NCBI GenBank assembly: GCA_963809795.1
Contig: CAWELN010000010.1
Span: forward strand, 123,574 to 187,573
DNA length: 64,000 nucleotides
Direction of reading: 5' to 3'
Source of the DNA: DASUAS01 sp963809795
GTDB taxonomy: Bacteria > Actinomycetota > Acidimicrobiia > IMCC26256 > DASPTH01
Below, piece by piece: positions 46,309 through 56,958 of this stretch. The notes under the pieces were generated by a model. That model was given only the letters and a program-made list of their open reading frames with translations, made no database searches and had not been told where the DNA came from. The position numbers and the translations under genes were made by a program. The first letter of the stretch is position 1. Each line of letters begins with the position of its first letter.

Positions 46309-49300
46309 GCAGCGGCTCGGAGCCGAACAGGTCGGGGATCGCGATCACTCCGACGCGTTACGAAGATCTCGGTACTCTCGTCGAGCAAGGTGGCCGCGGC
46401 GGTGCCGCCGCCCGCCTCGGCCAGCCGCGCCTGCGCGTGCAGACCGAGCGCGATCTCGTAGTCGGCCTGCCGGGCCCGGGCCGCGTCGACGCTCTGCGCG
46501 AGTCGCCCCGGCGGCTGCCTCGAGATCGCCGGAACGTGCGAACGCGGCGCCGCGCACCCGATGGAGCAGCGGGCGGAGCGCGGAGTCCATGCCGAGTACG
46601 CGTGCGCGAGCGAGAACCTGGTCGGCCAGCTGCCAAAGCGGTTGGGGCGTCGCCGTACACGAGCGCGGCCTCCGCGATGCGGGCCTGGGTCTCCAGCCCG
46701 TCGGCCTTGGCGCCCACGGCCTGCATCTCCTCGAGCGACTCCCTGGAGCAGCGTCCAGGGCGTCATCGCCGCGGCCCGTCCAGCACGCGACCCGGCCGAG
46801 GTTGCGCTTGGCGAAGGCGATCGCGATGCGCATGCCGGACGGCTGCCATGCACGCAGCGCGTCGCGGAACAGCGCCCCCGCATCGTCGATACGACCCTGG
46901 TCCAGCATGCCATCTCGCCGAGGTTGTTTTCGCACGCTCCCGACATGACGGCATCGCCGGTACGCTTCGTGACCTCGAGCGCCTGTTCGAAGTAGCGGAT
47001 CGCGCCCGGCAGATCACCGCGTGCCTGAGCCGACGCGCCAAGCGAGTTGTACACGCTCGCCTGGGCGGGTAGGTCGGAGAGCTCCTCGTAGAGCTCCAGC
47101 GCGCCGCGGCAGGTTGGTCGCCAGATCGAGCCGGCCCGAGTCCTCATACGCCCAGTCGAGCACCTGCAGTGCGTCGGCGAGCGCCTCCTTCTCCCCGATG
47201 GCCTCTGCGGTGTCGATGGCGAGCCGGCACCACTTGATGGTCTTGCGGGTGTGTCCGGCTTGGAAACAGAACCGGGCGTACCAGGCGAGCATTCGCGCCT
47301 GTTGCAAGGCTGCCTGTTCACTGTCCAGATCGTCGAGTATTCGCAGGCCTCTCGTGATGGAGCGCAGTGCCTGCGAATTGCGATCCTGCCAGCCCTGGAC
47401 CCGCGCGACCTTCAGGAGCGAGCGCGCTTTGGCGACGATGTCCTGGCTCGCCAATCGACGAGCCGCCCGGTACGACTCCTCGGCCGCTCCGAAGCTGCCC
47501 ATGCGATACCGCATGTCGCCCAGGGCTTCGTGCATCAGGGCAAGCTCGGAACGGTCGAGATCACGTACGCGCCGTCCCGCCTCGAGTGCCCGCTGGTAGA
47601 GCGCAGCGGCTTCCACACTCGCCCAGATGGCGGCGGCGGCGTCGGCCGCGGCACGCGCGTACGTCCACGCCTCGCGGAAGCGCTCCGCGTGCAGATAGTG
47701 CAGCGAGCGCAACTCGGCGTGGGCGTCGCGACTGTCGCCGGCCGCGGCGGCGATCACGTCGGCCGCCTTGGCGTGCAGTTCGCGTCGCAGCCGGAACGAC
47801 AGTCCTTCGTACGCGCTGTCACGCACCAACGCGTTCTCGAAGCGGACGTGCCCGTCGTGTTCGCGGGCGATGAAGTCGCGCAGGCGCTCCCAGGCAGGAT
47901 CGTCCGAACCGAGCGGGGGTTCGACCACCGCGTCGAGGAGATCGACCGAGAACGCCTGCCCGAGCACCGACGCCCGGCGCAACACGTTCCGATCACGGGG
48001 ATCGAGGCGGTCGATGCGAGCGGCGATCAACGCTTCGACGGAATCGGGGAGCGCCTCGCCGCGGTTTCCGCCGCCCGCCGCCGCGACGAGCTCGCGGAGG
48101 AACAGCGGATGACCGCCGGAGCGCGCGACCAGCGCGCGCAGCTCGTGGGCCGGGATGGGCGCGTCGGCCGTGGCGAGGTGGAACAGCTCCGTTGTGACCT
48201 CGGGATCGAGGGGCGCGAGCTCGATCGTGGTGCCGACGCCCTCCGGCGCGAGGAAGCCGCCGTCGTGGGCGCGGCGGGTGACGCGCACGAACCAGGGCCG
48301 TCCGGGCAGATCGTTCAGCAGCCGCCGGAGAAGGTCCGCCGACGCGTCGTCCATCCAGTGGGACTCTTCGATCAGGAGCAGCGTCGGGCCCGGAAGCGCT
48401 CGGGCCAGGAGCTCGCTGACGGTCTCGCCGAGCTTGGCGCCGCGGAATCGTCCCTCGAGCTCGGCGGTCTCGCGCGTGTCGGGCATCGGTATGTCGGCGA
48501 CCACCGCGACGAGCGGCGCCCACGGGAGCAGCTCGGGCGCCACCACCTCGAGGGCGTCACGGATGCGATCGACCGCGATCTCGTTCGGCGTTCCCGGCGC
48601 GATGCCCAGGAGCTCGCGGGCGAGACCCCGGAAGGTGAAGTAGGGGGTCGCGGACTCGTACATCTCCGAAGTCGCACACAGGTGCGTCATCCCACCGAGC
48701 CGGTCCCGTATCTCGTCGACCAGTCGGGATTTGCCGATGCCGGCCTCGCCGACGATCTCGACGTACTGTCCTTCGCCGCCCGCGGCGGTCTCGCCGGCGC
48801 GCAGGAGAAGGTCGAGCTCGGGGTCGCGACCGAGGAACGGGAGTCCGGATGCGGTGCCGAGCGCCGAAGACCCGATGACCGAACCCACGCGCACCGCGTC
48901 GATCGGCCGGGCCTTGCCCTTGACCATGAACGGTTCGAGCGCTTCGCACTCGAAGCGGGTGGGTGACCGTTCCACGACGTCGGTCGAGGCGATGATCTCG
49001 CCGTGCCCTGCTCGGGCCATGAGGCGCGCCGCGAGGTTCACGGTGTCGCCCATGACCGTATACGTGCGTCGGTACACGGGACCGATGTCGCCGGCGAACA
49101 CTGCGCCCCGGTTGACGCCCAGCTGTACCGGCAGGTCGAGGTCGGCGTCGGCGATCTCGCGCAGGGTCAGCAGCATGCGGCGTTCGTCGTCGCCCGAGGT
49201 CGTCGGCGCGCCCACGGTGAGGATGATCTTGCCGCCGTCGGCATCGATGTCGGTTCCGAGGAACGCGACGTTCTGCCGGCTGGCCGCGCGTTGCGCCACC

Positions 49301-49905
49301 ACGACGAGCTGTTCCAGTGCCTCGGCGGTACTCTCGGCCCCGCGCTGCTCGAGCATTGCGTCGGTACCCGAGTAATGGACGAAGGCCACGGTGACGAGTC
49401 GGTGCTCGGGTTCACGCAGGTCGGCCATGAGGGAGTCCCGCAGCGCCACGGGGATACGAGCGCGACAGGTCGAGGTCCGGTGGGGGAACCACCGGCGCAC
49501 CGGTCGGTGTCGACGCAACCGTCCAGCGGGGCGCCCGGCGGAGCAACCGGCCGGGTCCCTTGGTGGCGCCGAGGTCGGCGTCCCGCAGTGCCCCCGCGGT
49601 CGTGTCACCGACCACGATTTCGCCGGCGGCGGCCGCGCCTTCCATCGCTACGGTCCTGCTCGCGGCTGGGCCCGTGATGATGAATTCTTTGTGCGCCTCG
49701 CCGACGAGGAAGAGGTGGAACAGCCCGGTGTGCACACCGGCGGACATGCGGAGCTGCACCCGCGCGCCCGAGATGTCGAGGCGGCCTGCAGTCCGGAGCT
49801 CCTGGCGCATCGCGACCGCGGCGCGGCACGCCCTTGCTTCGTGACCGGGCCCGGTGAACAGCAGCAAGAGAGCGTCGCCGCCGAACTTCAGCTCGGCTTG
49901 ACGTG
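46271..49905 (-). pseudogene. Cyclase-AAA-TPR signalling protein, 5'-truncated and frame-broken
   Basis: The order of domains is two class III nucleotide cyclase domains, an AAA/STAND ATPase and TPR repeats, the plan of soluble adenylyl cyclase-like regulators. The first cyclase domain begins abruptly at LKFGGDALLLLF (the Gly-Asp metal site) and lacks the upstream half with the first metal Asp. The second (LVTVAFVHYSGTDAMLEQRG; GVNRGAVFAGDIG; TYTVMGDTVNLAARLMARAG) has Val-His where the first metal Asp should be, so it is probably inactive. ATPase: Walker A EIVGEAGIGKSRLVDEIRDR, LLLIEESHWMDDASADLLRR. TPR units run from about 47600 to the end (SVYNSLGASAQARGDLPGAI; GMRIAIAFAKRNLGRVACWT). Frame breaks at about 49440, 47120, 46910, 46730, 46600 and 46350. 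The stop overlaps the surface-protein gene by 38 nt. Confidence 0.7.
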
Positions 49906-49924
49906 GCGTCAGATGGTCTCTGAT

Positions 49925-50364
49925 CGAGGTCCTTCTACCGCCGCAGGTGTATTTGAGGGCCGACGCAGCGACTTGGACCAAGTTGGCACACAACCAGGCC
50001 GCCAGCGAGCTCTTCGCGGAGTAAGTGGCTGCAGACGACGACCTCCGACAAGAGCTTCGGGGACCTCGCGGGGCTGATGGATGTTTCGAAGCTGACTGAT
50101 CAACTGACGAACCCGAAGGGTGCCGCCATACGAACAAGGGGCCGCGTGACCACGTATCGGGGTAGGAAAGTCGTACCGCTAAGAGACGACAAAGGCGGCG
50201 CTCTGCTATGTTGCCGCAACGGGCAAGCCGTACGTGCTCGGCATTGTCGGGACCGGCAAGAGCCATGGGGAAGTGGTCTTCAGCCAGTTCGGAACCGCAG
50301 CGATGCCGAACGGCCAAGCTCTTCTATCGACCTGGCGCAGCTCGAAAAGCAAGCCGGCGGCTAG
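49925..50364 (+). pseudogene. C-terminal part of an LppX/LprG-like lipoprotein, 5'-truncated
   Basis: Joined across small frame breaks, the plus strand reads VYLRADAATWTKLAHNQAAS, ELFAEKWLQTTTSDKSFGDL, AGLMDVSKLTDQLTNPKGAA, YRGRKVVPLRDDKGGAL, YVAATGKPYVLGIVGTGKSH, GEVVFSQFGTAAMP and SSSIDLAQLEKQAGG before a stop at 50362. This fits the C-terminal half of the actinobacterial LppX/LprG lipoprotein fold. The signal peptide and lipobox are missing: upstream sequence belongs to the oppositely oriented cyclase. The local base composition is less GC-rich than elsewhere. From 50365 to 50522 I see no gene. Confidence 0.55.
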
Positions 50365-50522
50365 GCCTGTCGGCGTCGGGCGAGCATTTCCGCCGTGCGT
50401 TACGATGCCATGCCTAGCCCACCTCCCTAGGTCGCGATGCCTGGACATATCCGGGCCACAACGCAGGCTCTCAACTGTTTTGACGCAGTGGCCATCAGTT
50501 CGGCTATACCGTTCGGGCGCAG

Positions 50523-50549
50523 CGAGTTCGCCCGCATCGTCCAGTACCG
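50523..50549 (+). repeat. Right direct repeat of the tpiA-secG insertion (candidate att)
   Basis: Reads SEFARIVQYRR and a TGA stop, the end of a second triose-phosphate isomerase C-terminus, 60 nt before secG. Only 12 codons match; upstream codons do not resemble tpiA. This is what would remain of the original tpiA 3' end after an element inserted there. Confidence 0.7.
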
Positions 50550-50617
50550 CCGTTGACCCTGGGCTACATTGGGCGGTCGAACCGTCCAAGGCCCGTCACA
50601 GGAGCATAACGGACACA

Positions 50618-50851
50618 ATGCTCAATGTCGTCATCATCGTCATCCAGGTGCTCGCCTCGCTGACGCTGATCTTCCTCATCCTGTTGCACTCCGGCCGGGG
50701 TGGCGGCCTCTCCGACATGTTCGGAGGCGGCCAACTGGGCGGCTCCATGGCCGGTTCCACCGTGGTCGAGCGCAACCTCGACCGCCTCACCGTCATCACC
50801 GGCGTGATCTTCATCTTCTCCACGGTGCTGCTGGCGCTGCGCCTCGACTGA
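50618..50851 (+). CDS. secG: Protein-export membrane protein SecG
   Basis: 77 residues: helix 1 VVIIVIQVLASLTLIFLILL, then the conserved LHSGRGGGLSDMFGGGQLGG and helix 2 LTVITGVIFIFSTVLLALRL. Accessory subunit of the SecYEG channel. Usually directly after tpiA in Actinobacteria, here separated from it by the 44.4-50.5 kb insertion. AGGAG lies 14 nt before the ATG, rather far, so translation may rely on a processed or different leader. Confidence 0.92.
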   Translation: MLNVVIIVIQVLASLTLIFLILLHSGRGGGLSDMFGGGQLGGSMAGSTVVERNLDRLTVITGVIFIFSTVLLALRLD

Positions 50852-50884
50852 CCCGTTTCGGTCGGGTTCACCCTCAAGTGAGGG
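50851..50884 (+). terminator. Two adjacent hairpins after secG
   Basis: ACCCG-TTTCGGT-CGGGT at 50851-50867 and CCCTCA-AG-TGAGGG at 50871-50884, followed by an alternating GC run (GGCGCGCGCGCGCC). Separates secG from the ABC transporter operon. Confidence 0.5.
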
Positions 50885-50995
50885 CGCGCGCGCGCCGTTC
50901 TGGAGACAGACAGTGCAGAATTGGCGACTCGACCATCCATCCACAAATGGCGTCGCGTCGGCAATCACTATCGGCGGCGTAGCTGGGGGCCTCCG

Positions 50996-52712
50996 ATGTC
51001 GGCGACATCTCGACAGATCAAGAATCGCATGACGGCCGCGCTCGTCGTGAGCGCGCTCGCGATCGGGGCGCTGGCCGCAACCGCCACCGCGGCGCCGGCC
51101 GCCACGGGGAAGCAGCAGTCGAAGCTGATCACCGTCGGCGTCGACGCGTTCCCGCCGGTGCTCAACAACCTGACCACCGCCGGCCTCGGCGAGTGGACCG
51201 CCATGATCGCGGGGCCCGCCCTGGCGCGCGGCTACAAGCTCCTCCCGAACTTCTCGTACCAGCCGTGGATCTTCGACAAGGACTGCACGGTCACCGAGGA
51301 GAGCCCGTTCACCGTCGACTGCACCATCCGCACGGACGCGAAGTGGTCGGACGGCGTGCCGATCACGTCCAACGACTTCAAGTTCACCTACGACACGATC
51401 ATGAACAAGAAGAACGACATCGCGTCGCGGAACGGCTACGACAAGATCACCGCGTTCAACGTGATCAGCCCGACCGAGTTCCAGATGGTCTTCCAGAGCG
51501 TCTTCGCGCCGTTCCGGGAGCTGTGGGCCGGCGCGAGCACCACCGTGCTGCCCCAGCACATCCTCCAGGGCCAGAACTTCAACAAGGTCTGGAACCAGTG
51601 CATCTGCGACCCGAAGACCAAGAAGCCGATCAGCAGCGGGCCGATGATGGTCCAGTCGTTCACGCCCGACCAGCAGGCGACGCTGGTGCCCAACAAGAAC
51701 TACTGGGGCGGGAAGATCGCGCAGGTGCCGAAGGTGGTGTTCGTGCCTGCGCGTGACACGAACTCCGAGCTCGCGGCCTTCCGGTCGGGCGAGGTCGACA
51801 TGATCTACCCGCAGAACCAGATCGGGCTGCGCAAGCGGATCGAGTCGGTCGACGGCGCCGCGTACACCACCACGCTCGGTCCGCAGTGGGAGCACTTCGA
51901 CATGCTCTCGACGGTGCCCGGTCTCGACGACGTCCAGGTCCGGAAGGCGATCGCCACCGCCATGCCCCGCCAGCAGATCGTCGACCGAGTGGTGAAGGAC
52001 GCCAACGAGAAGGCGGCGGTGCTGAACAACACGCAGTACATGGTGAACCAGCAGCAGTACCAGCCGAACTGGGACATGTACCCGGCGTCGGGCGACGTCG
52101 AGGCGGCCAAGCGGATGCTCGACGCGGCCGGCTGGGTGCCCGGCTCCGACGGCGTGCGGCAGAAGGGCAACGTGAAGCTGGCGTTCACCGTCGGCACCAC
52201 GTCCGGGCGACCAGGCCCGCATCCTGTCCGAGCAGATCATCCAGCAGCAGCTGCAGAAGATCGGCGTGAAGCTCACGATCAAGAACTCGCCCGACATCCT
52301 CGACGTCAACTTGCCCGCGTTCGACTACCAGACCATCATCTTCGCCTGGGTCGGCGGCCCCGACCCGTACTCCGGGAACGTGATCTGGCTGTCGTCGGCG
52401 ATCCCGGCGTCGTGCTCGAAGCGTCTGGCCAAGGCCGGCGAGTGCGACTCCAGCGGGCAGAACTACACGAAGGTGAAGGATCCGCAGGTCGACGCGCTCC
52501 TGAACGCCACCGACCAGGACACCGACCCCGCCGTGCGGGCACAGCACTTCAACGAGGCCGACAAGCAGCTCGCCACCAACGACGTGACCGTGATCCCGCT
52601 GTTCCAGAAGCCGACGCAGCTCGGGTACCGCGACACCATCACCGGCGTCCAGGACAACCCGACCCAGGATGGCTTCACCTGGAACATCGAGGACTGGGCG
52701 TTCACGCGATAG
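50996..52712 (+). CDS. ABC transporter substrate-binding protein, family 5 (one frame break near 52205)
   Basis: About 571 residues when corrected. A signal peptide (MTAALVVSALAIGALAATAT, then AAPAA) without a lipobox Cys is followed by an SBP_bac_5 domain: VGVDAFPPVLNNLTTAGLGE, CTIRTDAKWSDGVPITSNDF, SSGPMMVQSFTPDQQATLVP, NKNYWGG, VRKAIATAMPRQQIVDRVVK and, after the break, VKLTIKNSPDILDVNLPAFD. Family members bind oligopeptides, dipeptides, nickel or sugars; the ligand is not evident. The break (TTSG to DQARILSEQIIQQQLQKIGV) is cured by removing one C in GGGCGACC. The start ATG 50996 puts the signal peptide near the N-terminus. First gene of a five-gene operon. Confidence 0.9.
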
Positions 52713-52761
52713 CGCCCGGGCTTGCCGCGGTCGTCCGGGACCGCTCGGCTAGAAATTTGCG

Positions 52762-53760
52762 GTGATCGCGTTCGTCGTGCGGCGGCTGGTGACGGCACTG
52801 GTCGTCGTGCTGCTGGCGACGATCGTGGTGTTCGCGCTGGTCTCGGCGCGGGGCGATCCGCTGCGCGACCTGCGCCATCGCCCGGGAGTGTCGCAGATCA
52901 CCCTCCACAACCTCGAGCACGAGTACCACCTCGACGAGTCGCGGCCCGAGCAGTACGTCCACTGGCTGGGCGACTTCGTGCAGGGCGACTGGGGCACGTC
53001 CTTCCGCACCGAACGCCCGGTGGCCGACATGGTCGGCGAGGCGACCTGGAACACGTTCCTGCTCGTGGGCACCGCGCTGGTGCTGTCGGTGATCCTGGCC
53101 ATGATCATCGGGGTGGTGAGCGCGGTCCGCCAGCACTCCGCGTTCGACTACGCGGCGACGTCGTTCTCGTACTTCGGGTTCTCGATGCCCGACTTCTTCT
53201 TCGCGCTGCTGCTCCAGCTCTTCGTGGTGATCGTGCTCCAGGAGCAGCTCGGCATCCACGTGCTGTACGTGCAGGGCAAGTACACCGTCGGCCAGGAGGG
53301 CGACATCGTCAACCTGATCGAGCACATGGTGCTGCCGGTGCTCGTGCTGATGCTCACCAGCGTCGCGGCCTGGAGCCGCTACCAGCGCGACAGCATGCTC
53401 GACGTGCTGCACACCGACTACGTGCGGACGGCGCGGGCCAAGGGCGTCCCGCGCCGCCAGATCATCCGGCGCCACGCGCTGCGCAACTCGCTCATCCCGT
53501 TCGTCACCGTCGTCGCCATCGACGCCGGCGTGCTGCTCGGGGGCGTCGTCGTGGTCGAGCGCGTCTTCAGCTGGCCCGGGCTCGGGCTCCTGTTCTTCGA
53601 CGCGCTCGAACGCTCCGACTACCCCGTGCTCCTGGCGTGGATGGCGGTGGCGACGGTGTTCGTGGTGCTCTTCAACTTGTTCGCCGACATCCTGTACGCG
53701 GTGCTCGATCCGCGCATCCGGGTGAGCGGCGGGTCCCGACGCCGGGTGCGCACCGCATGA
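52762..53760 (+). CDS. ABC transporter permease, DppB/OppB type
   Basis: 332 residues from GTG 52762. N-terminal helix VVRRLVTALVVVLLATIVVF, LDESRPEQYVHWLGDFVQGD, WGTSFRT (the usual G-D-W-G-x-S), then five further helices and the EAA-like loop DYVRTARAKGVPRRQIIRRH, ALRNSLIPFVTVVAID. Forms the channel with the next gene. Stop overlaps the next ATG. Confidence 0.93.
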   Translation: MIAFVVRRLVTALVVVLLATIVVFALVSARGDPLRDLRHRPGVSQITLHNLEHEYHLDESRPEQYVHWLGDFVQGDWGTSFRTERPVADMVGEATWNTFLLVGTALVLSVILAMIIGVVSAVRQHSAFDYAATSFSYFGFSMPDFFFALLLQLFVVIVLQEQLGIHVLYVQGKYTVGQEGDIVNLIEHMVLPVLVLMLTSVAAWSRYQRDSMLDVLHTDYVRTARAKGVPRRQIIRRHALRNSLIPFVTVVAIDAGVLLGGVVVVERVFSWPGLGLLFFDALERSDYPVLLAWMAVATVFVVLFNLFADILYAVLDPRIRVSGGSRRRVRTA

Positions 53761-54728
53761 GCATGCGCGTCGGCGACGAGTCGGGTCGGGCGCGTGCGGC
53801 GTCCCTCGACCCGGAGCTGGTCTACCCCGAGCCGGTGGTCACCCCGGACGACCGCGGCGAGTGGCGCGCCGCGTGGCGACGGTTCCGTCATCACCGCGCC
53901 GCGCTCATCGGGCTCGGCTTCCTGGTCTTCATGGTGCTGGCCTGCTTCGTCGGCGCGCACTTCGCGCCGGACCCGGACTTCCAGGATCTCCTGAAACCGA
54001 CGTCGGGACCGTCCACCGCCCACTGGTTCGGGACCGACGAGCTCAGCCGCGACACGCTCTCGCGGGTGCTCCACGGCGGTCAGATCTCGTTGACGGTCGC
54101 GTTCGGGGTCGCGCTGCTCTCGACCGCGATCGGCGTGGTGATCGGAGCGCTGGCCGGCTTCTACCGCGGTTGGCTCGACGGATTGCTCATGCGCTTCACC
54201 GACCTGTGGCTGGCGCTGCCGGCCCTGCCGTTCCTGGCGGTGGCGGTGTCGATCGGGACCGTGGACCTCGGTCCCCTGGGCAGCCTCGACCTCGGCGGCC
54301 CGCTCGGCATCACCCTGCTGCTCTCGTGCCTGTTGTGGGGATCGATCGCGCGGGTCGTGCGGGGCGCGACCCTCGCGCTGCGTGAGCGCGAGTTCGTCGA
54401 CGCCGCCCGTGCCATCGGCGCGTCGAACACCCGCATCATCACCCGTCACGTCCTGCCGAACTGCCTGGGGCCGATCATCGTGAACGCCACGTTGGTGGTC
54501 GCGGAGGCGATCCTGGTCGAGAGCACGCTGTCGTTCCTCGGGTTCGGCATCCAGCCGCCCACCCCGAGCTGGGGCAACCTGTTGTCGGACTCGATCGGCA
54601 CGGTGCAGGACTGGTGGTGGCTCACCGTGTTCCCCGGCCTCGCCATCTTCCTCACCGTGCTGGCGATCAACTTCGTGGGCGACGGCCTGCGCGACGCGTT
54701 CGACCCCCGCCGGCGGTTGCGCGCGTGA
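53757..54728 (+). CDS. ABC transporter permease, DppC/OppC type
   Basis: 323 residues from ATG 53757 in a 4-nt overlap with the previous gene. A cytoplasmic tail with WRRFRHHRAALIGLGFLVFM, periplasmic HWFGTDELSRDTLSRVLHGG, SLTVAFGVALLSTAIGVVIG, EAA loop REREFVDAARAIGASNTRII, TRHVLPNCLGPIIVNAT and LSFLGFGIQPPTPSWGNLLS, all typical of the DppC family. Translationally coupled to DppB-type permease. Confidence 0.93.
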   Translation: MSMRVGDESGRARAASLDPELVYPEPVVTPDDRGEWRAAWRRFRHHRAALIGLGFLVFMVLACFVGAHFAPDPDFQDLLKPTSGPSTAHWFGTDELSRDTLSRVLHGGQISLTVAFGVALLSTAIGVVIGALAGFYRGWLDGLLMRFTDLWLALPALPFLAVAVSIGTVDLGPLGSLDLGGPLGITLLLSCLLWGSIARVVRGATLALREREFVDAARAIGASNTRIITRHVLPNCLGPIIVNATLVVAEAILVESTLSFLGFGIQPPTPSWGNLLSDSIGTVQDWWWLTVFPGLAIFLTVLAINFVGDGLRDAFDPRRRLRA

Positions 54729-54738
54729 GGCGGACACC

Positions 54739-55737
<999 letters not shown>

Positions 55738-55747
55738 CCGCGCGGCG

Positions 55748-56731
55748 ATGAGCCCCCTGCTCGAGGTCGACGGGCTGGTCAAGCACTTCCCTGCGCGCGG
55801 TGGCGCGGTACGGGCGGTCGACGACGTCTCCTTCACCCTCGACGCGGGTGAGACGCTCGGGCTGGTGGGGGAGTCGGGGAGCGGCAAGTCGACCGTGGCC
55901 CGCCTGGTGGTCCGGCTGCTCGAACCCACCGCCGGCGTCATCCGAGTCGACGGTACCGACGTCGCGAACCTCTCGCGCCGGCGGTTGCGGGCGCTCCGGC
56001 GCCGGGTGCAGATCGTGTTCCAGGACCCGTATTCGTCGCTCGACCCGCGCATGACGACGCGTGCGATCGTGTCCGAGCCGCTCCGCATCGCCGGGCGCAA
56101 CGACGAGATCCGCACCCGCGTGCCCGAGGTGCTGGCGATGGTCGGGCTGGGTCGCCAGCACGAGCGGAGCTACCCGCACGAGCTCTCCGGCGGTCAACGT
56201 CAGCGCGTCGGCATCGCCCGCGCGCTCGTGGTCGAACCTGAGCTGCTCGTGCTCGACGAGCCGGTCACCGCGCTCGACGGGTCGATCCAGGCCCAGATCG
56301 TCAACCTCCTGGTGGACCTGCAGGCGCGGCTCGGCCTCGCGTACCTGTTCATCGCACACGACCTCGCGGTCGTGCGCCACCTGGCCGATCGCGTGGCCGT
56401 GATGCACCTGGGCCGCATCGTCGAGGCGGCTGACGGCCCCGCGCTGTTCGCGGCGCCTGCGCACCCGTACACCAAGGCGTTGCTGTCCGCGTCACCGGTC
56501 CCGGATCCGGCACAGGAACGCACCCGCCGGCGCATCGTGTTGAGCGGCGAGCTGCCCGACGCGCAGTCGCCACCGTCGGGGTGTCGGTTCCGCACTCGGT
56601 GCTGGAAGGCGACGGACGCCTGCGCGGAGGACCCGGGTCCGGAGCTCGTCGACCGCGGTCAGGGCCACCCGGTTGCCTGCCTGTTTCCTGAGCCGCCACC
56701 CCAACCCCTCGAAGTCGAGCGTGCACGTTGA
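55748..56731 (+). CDS. ABC transporter ATP-binding protein, DppF/OppF type
   Basis: 327 residues. Walker A LVGESGSGKSTVARLVVRLL, Q-loop IVFQDPYSSLDPRMTTRAIV, signature HELSGGQRQRVGIARALVVE, Walker B LLVLDEPVTALDGSIQAQIV, H-loop FIAHDLAVVRHLADRVAVMH, tail CRFRTRCWKATDAC. Partner of the DppD-type ATPase, 10 nt upstream. Last gene of the operon; no terminator hairpin is obvious after it, but the DnaA-box-like cluster starts 27 nt downstream. Confidence 0.94.
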   Translation: MSPLLEVDGLVKHFPARGGAVRAVDDVSFTLDAGETLGLVGESGSGKSTVARLVVRLLEPTAGVIRVDGTDVANLSRRRLRALRRRVQIVFQDPYSSLDPRMTTRAIVSEPLRIAGRNDEIRTRVPEVLAMVGLGRQHERSYPHELSGGQRQRVGIARALVVEPELLVLDEPVTALDGSIQAQIVNLLVDLQARLGLAYLFIAHDLAVVRHLADRVAVMHLGRIVEAADGPALFAAPAHPYTKALLSASPVPDPAQERTRRRIVLSGELPDAQSPPSGCRFRTRCWKATDACAEDPGPELVDRGQGHPVACLFPEPPPQPLEVERAR

Positions 56732-56757
56732 CCGTCAACTCCGAGATGCTCGCGGGC

Positions 56758-56838
56758 GGCGGGATCAGCCTGTGGACGGTGCGGTTCCGCGGAACCACCT
56801 CGTCCACAGCCCCTCTGGCGGGATCAGCCTGTGGACAG
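56758..56838. repeat. Twin 20-bp direct repeat with three DnaA-box-like sites
   Basis: GGCGGGATCAGCCTGTGGAC occurs exactly at 56758-56777 and 56817-56836. With the sequence between, it contains TGTGGACGG (56771), TCGTCCACA (56800) and TGTGGACAG (56830), which match the actinobacterial DnaA box TTGTCCACA (either strand) at 7, 8 and 8 of 9 positions. It lies between the transporter operon and tRNA-Leu. Could be a DnaA-binding cluster or simply repeated operator DNA. Confidence 0.5.
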
Positions 56839-56874
56839 GTCCCGCGGGACCGCTTCGCTACACTGCAGCCCCTC

Positions 56875-56958
56875 GTCGGAGTGGCGGAATCGGCAGACGC
56901 GCTAGCTTGAGGGGCTAGTGCCCTTAGGGGCGTGGGGGTTCAAGTCCCCCCTCCGACA
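56875..56958 (+). tRNA. tRNA-Leu(GAG)
   Basis: Acceptor GTCGGAG pairs with CTCCGAC; anticodon stem CTAGC/GCTAG encloses TTGAGGG, giving anticodon GAG. Long variable arm (GCCC-TTA-GGGGC) and T arm GGGGG-TTCAAGT-CCCCC. CCA not encoded. Its 3' half is the likely attachment site of the adjacent recombinase-bearing element. Reads CUC/CUU. Confidence 0.95.
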
